Assembly: GCF_013337765.1 (NCBI RefSeq)
Contig: NZ_VBSB01000008.1
Span: 248,001-312,000 of the forward strand
Reading direction: 5' to 3'
DNA from: Mycolicibacterium sphagni
GTDB lineage: Bacteria > Actinomycetota > Actinomycetes > Mycobacteriales > Mycobacteriaceae
Length of the DNA stretch: 64,000 nt
Shown here: positions 60,839-64,000 of the stretch, piece after piece
Numbering within the stretch: the first letter of the stretch is position 1
Layout: each line of letters begins with the position of its first letter
Notes under the pieces: generated by a model
What the model was told of the DNA's origin: nothing
The model's database searches: none
Seen by the model: the letters and a program-made list of their open reading frames with translations, nothing else
Position numbers and translations under genes: made by a program

Positions 60839-61936
60839 TCACGGTGTTGCGCGGGCTGCCGCGTGCAAGGCGACCTCCTGTGCCTTGACTGTGAACCACA
60901 CCGCGTCCCCGGCGGCCAGCCGAAGGCCGGCCGCCGACTCCGCGGTGATGTCGGCGGCCAGCCCGGGCGCGCCGTCGGATTGCTCCTCTGCGCGCACCCG
61001 CACGCGCGCGCCGTCAGCGTCCAGCTCCGCAACGCGGATCTGGACGCTGTTGCGCGGGCTGCCGTGCGGCAGCTCGCGGTACACCGCGACTGCCGCCGGG
61101 GAGAACACCGCCAGGAGATTGAGGTCGATCTCCGCTTTCCCGTCAGTGGCCTGCCTGCCATGCCATAGCGTGCCGTCGGCGGCCCGCAGGCTCGCCGGGC
61201 CGCCGCGAACACCGCGCACCACGTTCACGCCCGCGATGCGGGCGCCGAACCTGCTGCGCGGCGCGGCCAGCACGTCAGCGACCGGCCCGATCTCGGCCAC
61301 CCCGCCATCCTCGAGCACCAGCACCCGGTCGGCCAGCGTCAGGACGTCGAGCAGATCGTGGGTGATCAGCACCGTCGCGCGGCCCTCGGCCGACGACACC
61401 CGGCGCAGCAGCGCCCGCACCGACGCCGCGACCGCGACGTCGAGTCCGGCCAGCGGTTCGTCGAGCAGCAGTACTTCCGGCGCGGCGGCCAGCGCCCGCG
61501 CGATCGCGACGCGCTGGGCCTGCCCGCCGGACAGCTGGCCCGGTCTGCGCGCGGCCAGCTCGGCCAGCCCGACCTCGGCCAGCCACGTCGCGGCGCTGGT
61601 CCGCGCGGCAGCGCGGCCAGCCCCGCGACTGCGCGGCGCGAATTCGACGTTGGCCTGCACGCTCAGGTGCGGAAACAGCAGCGGGTCTTGCAGCAGCAGG
61701 CCGACTCGCCGGTCATGGGTCGCCACCTGGATGCCGGCCGACGTGTCGGTCAGTGCGCGTCCGCCGAGGTGCACCCGGCCGGTATCGGGGGCCAGCAGCC
61801 CGGCGATCACATGCAGGGTGGTGGATTTCCCCGCGCCGTTGGGGCCGAGGATCGCCAGCACTTCGCCGGCGGCGACGTCGAACGCCACCTCGAAGCCACG
61901 CTCGGCGACCGCGGCGTGGAACTGCAGCTCAGGCAT
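60839..61936 (-). CDS. modC: molybdate ABC transporter ATP-binding protein ModC
   Basis: A 365-residue ABC ATPase with Walker [14 protein letters not shown]-loop [13 protein letters not shown], signature [15 protein letters not shown], Walker [13 protein letters not shown] and the His switch LITHDLLD. The C-terminal part (about 240-365) is a TOBE/Mop-like oxyanion-binding regulatory domain. Together with ModB it would import molybdate. Its ATG lies within the last codons of modB (eight-base overlap). Confidence 0.92.
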   Translation of the reverse strand: MPELQFHAAVAERGFEVAFDVAAGEVLAILGPNGAGKSTTLHVIAGLLAPDTGRVHLGGRALTDTSAGIQVATHDRRVGLLLQDPLLFPHLSVQANVEFAPRSRGAGRAAARTSAATWLAEVGLAELAARRPGQLSGGQAQRVAIARALAAAPEVLLLDEPLAGLDVAVAASVRALLRRVSSAEGRATVLITHDLLDVLTLADRVLVLEDGGVAEIGPVADVLAAPRSRFGARIAGVNVVRGVRGGPASLRAADGTLWHGRQATDGKAEIDLNLLAVFSPAAVAVYRELPHGSPRNSVQIRVAELDADGARVRVRAEEQSDGAPGLAADITAESAAGLRLAAGDAVWFTVKAQEVALHAAARATP

Positions 61937-62744
61937 CGTTGGTCCAGCCGGACAACCGCCGCACCCCGAGCCCCAGGACGACGACAGCGGCGACGGCGAC
62001 CAACAGGATCGACAGCGCCACCGCCGCGTCGGGGTCGCTCTCGCGTTGCAGATAGATCTCCAGCGGCAAGGTCCTGGTGACGCCCTGACGGGACCCGGCG
62101 AACGTCAGCGTCGCCCCGAACTCCCCCAGCGACCGGGCGAAGGCCAGCACCGATCCCGACACCAGGCCCGGGGTTAGCAGCGGCAGGGTCACCCGCCACC
62201 ACACGGTTGCCGGTTTGGCCCCGAGTGTCGCCGCGACGACGTCGTAGTCGGCCCCGGCGGTCCGAGCCGCACCCTCCAGCGCGATCACCAGGAACGGCAG
62301 CGAGACGAACGTCTGGGCCAGCACCACCGCGGTCGTGGTGAAGGCGATGCGGATACCGGCCGCCTCCAGATAGCTCCCGAGCAGGCCCAGCCGGCCGAAC
62401 GCGTACAGAAGCGCGATGCCGCCGACCACCGGCGGCAACACCAGCGGCAGCAGGATCAGCGGGCGCAGCGTCCGCACGATCCGGCCGTCGTTGCGGGCCA
62501 GTACCAGCGCCATCGGAACACCAAGGACAAGGCAGAACGCCGTGCTGGCGGCGGCCGTGCGCAGGCTCAACAGCAGCGCCGCCTGCGACGCATCACTGGT
62601 GATCAGAGACCAGAAATTCGTCCAGTCGACCTTGACCGCCATGGCCACCAGCGGCAGCACCACGAACACCGCGCCGAGCGCCGCCGGGACGTACACCCAG
62701 CTCGGCAGCGGCGGCTGCGTACGGTGTGCCCCGCTGCGCCTCAC
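61929..62744 (-). CDS. modB: molybdate ABC transporter permease ModB
   Basis: A 271-residue ABC permease with about six membrane helices. It has the inner-membrane component motif [35 protein letters not shown], which contacts the ATPase, and [18 protein letters not shown], highly typical of ModB/CysTW permeases. It starts with GTG at 62744, seven bases after TAGGGT. The substrate-binding protein gene modA, which precedes modB in M. tuberculosis, is not found upstream; the SDR gene starts divergently 138 bases away. Confidence 0.9.
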   Translation of the reverse strand: MRRSGAHRTQPPLPSWVYVPAALGAVFVVLPLVAMAVKVDWTNFWSLITSDASQAALLLSLRTAAASTAFCLVLGVPMALVLARNDGRIVRTLRPLILLPLVLPPVVGGIALLYAFGRLGLLGSYLEAAGIRIAFTTTAVVLAQTFVSLPFLVIALEGAARTAGADYDVVAATLGAKPATVWWRVTLPLLTPGLVSGSVLAFARSLGEFGATLTFAGSRQGVTRTLPLEIYLQRESDPDAAVALSILLVAVAAVVVLGLGVRRLSGWTNDA

Positions 62745-62751
62745 CCGTCAC

Positions 62752-62757
62752 ACCCTA
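62752..62757 (-). promoter_or_regulatory. -10 element TAGGGT, leaderless start of modBC
   Basis: TANNNT hexamer seven bases before the GTG at 62744. Confidence 0.45.
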
Positions 62758-62882
62758 GGGGCGGATTCCCACGTCGTGTCCTGATCGTGTCGGTGCGCCA
62801 TTAGCCGAATTAGCTACCGTCCAGTAACATTTGTGACCAATCGACACCACCGCGCTCGAAGGCGTGCACGAGGAGGTCAAAG

Positions 62883-63557
62883 ATGATGGACGTGCTGGTC
62901 ACTGGTGCTGACACCGAACTGGGGCGCACGGTCGCGGAGGGTTTCCGCGACGCCGGCCACAAGGTCGTCATCAGCGGCGCGCGCCGCGATGACCTCGAGG
63001 TGGCCGCCAAGGAGCTCGATGTCGACGCCATCGTGTGTGACACCACCGACCCGGTGGCCCTGGCCGAGGCTCGCACCCTGTTCCCCCATCACCTGGACAC
63101 CATCGTCCACGTCCCCGCCCCGGCCTGGGTCGGCGGCGACCCCCGGGCCTACACACTGGCCGACACCGCCAAAGCGTGGCGCACCGCGCTCGACGCGACC
63201 GTGCTCTCGGCGGTCCTGCTGGTGCAGAACATCGGTGATCACCTGCGCTCGGGCGGGTCCATCGTGGCGGTGGTTCCGGACAACCCGCGCGCTGGCGGCG
63301 CCGACGCCGCAGTCAAGGCAGCGGTGTCGAATTGGACTGCGGGACAAGCGGATTACTTCGGCACCCGCGGCATCACCGTCAACACGGTGGCCTGCGGCCG
63401 CAGCGCGGAGCCGTCCTACGACGGGCTGTCCACCACACCGCCGTCGGTGGCCGCCGAGATCGCCCGGCTCTCGCTGTTCCTGACCACGCCTGCCGCCCGG
63501 CACATCACCGGTCAGACCGTGCACGTCGGCCGGGGCGCGCTGGCCAACTTCGGCTGA
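62883..63557 (+). CDS. SDR-family protein lacking catalytic residues (Rv1856c-type)
   Basis: A 224-residue Rossmann-fold protein with the cofactor motif VLVTGADTELGR. The remaining SDR landmarks are changed: the NNAG position reads VHVPAPAW, the catalytic Ser position VAVVPDN, and YxxxK reads ADAAVK with only Lys retained. The C-terminal half (RGITVNTVACG, ITGQTVHVGRGA) is otherwise SDR-like. AGGAGG lies six bases before the ATG at 62883. I recall a similar-sized protein, Rv1856c, next to modA. It may bind NAD(P) without catalysis. Confidence 0.82.
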   Translation: MMDVLVTGADTELGRTVAEGFRDAGHKVVISGARRDDLEVAAKELDVDAIVCDTTDPVALAEARTLFPHHLDTIVHVPAPAWVGGDPRAYTLADTAKAWRTALDATVLSAVLLVQNIGDHLRSGGSIVAVVPDNPRAGGADAAVKAAVSNWTAGQADYFGTRGITVNTVACGRSAEPSYDGLSTTPPSVAAEIARLSLFLTTPAARHITGQTVHVGRGALANFG

Positions 63558-63619
63558 CCAGGACGGAGCCGGAAGGCCGGCGACCGATTCTGATTCATCT
63601 CGCGTTCGCCGACGAGGAC

Positions 63620-63625
63620 TAACGT
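63620..63625 (+). promoter_or_regulatory. -10 element TAACGT, leaderless start
   Basis: TANNNT hexamer seven bases before the GTG at 63633. Confidence 0.45.
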
Positions 63626-63632
63626 CGCACCC

Positions 63633-64000
63633 GTGACGATCCGACTCGGTCTTCAGATCCCGAATTTCTCGTACGGCACCGGTGTCCCCGAGCTGTTCCC
63701 GACGGTCATCGCGCAGGCCCAGGAAGCTGAGGCGGCAGGATTCGACTCCGTCTTCGTGATGGACCACTTCTACCAACTGCCCAACCTCGGCGCCCCCGAG
63801 GAGCCGATGCTGGAGGCCTACACCGCCCTCGGCGCGCTGGCCACCGCCACGCAGCGGGTGCAGCTGGGCACGCTCGTCACCGGCAACACCTACCGCAACC
63901 CGACGCTGCTGGCCAAGGCCATCACCACCCTCGACGTGGTCAGCCAGGGCCGGGCCATCCTGGGCATCGGCACCGGCTGGTTCGAGCTGGAGCACGACTC
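63633..64000 (+). CDS. luciferase-like (LLM) F420-type oxidoreductase, 3' end outside window
   Basis: The first 122 residues of an LLM-superfamily protein: VTIRLGLQIPNFSYGTG, AEAAGFDSVFVMDHFYQLP, LGTLVTGNTYRNPTLLAKAITTLDVVSQGRAILGIGTGWFE. The MDHF motif and the RNPTLLAK segment are typical of the F420-dependent TIGR03560 group, to which Rv1855c belongs from memory. The gene runs off the right edge. It is the fourth LLM-type gene in the window. Confidence 0.83.
   Translation, partial: MTIRLGLQIPNFSYGTGVPELFPTVIAQAQEAEAAGFDSVFVMDHFYQLPNLGAPEEPMLEAYTALGALATATQRVQLGTLVTGNTYRNPTLLAKAITTLDVVSQGRAILGIGTGWFELEHD

Overview
The window is a GC-rich stretch of actinobacterial chromosome, almost certainly from a Mycobacterium of the Mycolicibacterium or other environmental type. 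Genes I recognise from memory of mycobacterial proteins include a cyclopropane mycolic acid synthase, secreted chorismate mutase, CYP124, CYP140, PimC, GlnA3, bacterioferritin A, antigen 85C, Apa and AdhA. A complete Lon protease is present, which M. tuberculosis lacks, and there are no PE/PPE genes. No tRNA, rRNA, insertion sequence, prophage or CRISPR array was seen. Genes are densely packed on both strands.

Much of the window reads as an inverted, expanded counterpart of the M. tuberculosis Rv1855c-Rv1885c interval (gene order recalled, not searched). From right to left: Rv1855c-type luciferase-like oxidoreductase, Rv1856c-type SDR, modB, modC, apa, Rv1861-type membrane protein, adhA, a CPBP membrane protein, an Rv1866-type CoA transferase, an Rv1867-type thiolase-like protein, an Rv1873-type DUF1810 protein, Rv1874/Rv1875-type proteins, bfrA, glnA3 with an Rv1879-type amidohydrolase, cyp140, an Rv1883c-type SRPBCC protein and the Rv1885c-type chorismate mutase. 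modA is missing between modB and the SDR gene. Other genes are interleaved: sulfatase, NCS2-like permease, GH13 enzyme, fbpC, lon, phosphoketolase and others.

Layout. 1-7.8 kb: mycolic acid methyltransferase, PepA-like protease, chorismate mutase, DUF4331 protein, F420-type oxidoreductase, polysaccharide deacetylase and two small-ligand-fold proteins. 7.8-15.9 kb: DUF1275 protein/threonine-synthase-like pair, tandem P450s, PimC-like mannosyltransferase, dienelactone hydrolase lipoprotein, flavin reductase. 16-24.3 kb: D-aminoacylase/LEH-like pair, GjpA-like exported protein, the glnA3-amidohydrolase operon and an FkbM methyltransferase. 24.3-32.1 kb: iron storage (bfrA and bfd diverging from an IdeR-like box), enoyl-CoA hydratase, EthD/PPOX pair, sulfatase, thioesterase, permease. 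32.2-43.7 kb: cupin, TPR protein, rhomboid-like protein-deaminase-GH13 cluster, fbpC, lon, DNA-repair-type HhH protein. 43.7-53.8 kb: epimerase-swivel fusion, thiolase-like protein, repeat lipoprotein, and a coupled oxidoreductase-CoA transferase-aldehyde dehydrogenase operon. 53.8-64 kb: phosphoketolase, CPBP protein, CGNR regulator, adhA, apa, modCB, SDR and a truncated oxidoreductase.

Regulatory architecture is visible. At least 17 genes have a TANNNT hexamer 6-9 bases before the start codon and no Shine-Dalgarno sequence, the pattern expected of leaderless mycobacterial mRNAs. Six gene pairs are joined by 4-base ATGA/GTGA overlaps that imply translational coupling. Several gene ends carry strong hairpins. 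No obvious new defence or mobile system was found. The more unusual items are proteins that keep a family fold but lack its catalytic residues (swivel domain without histidine, SDR without Ser/Tyr, thiolase-like protein without Cys, altered LEH triad), a modBC locus without modA, and a bacterioferritin-associated ferredoxin with an extra cysteine-rich tail.
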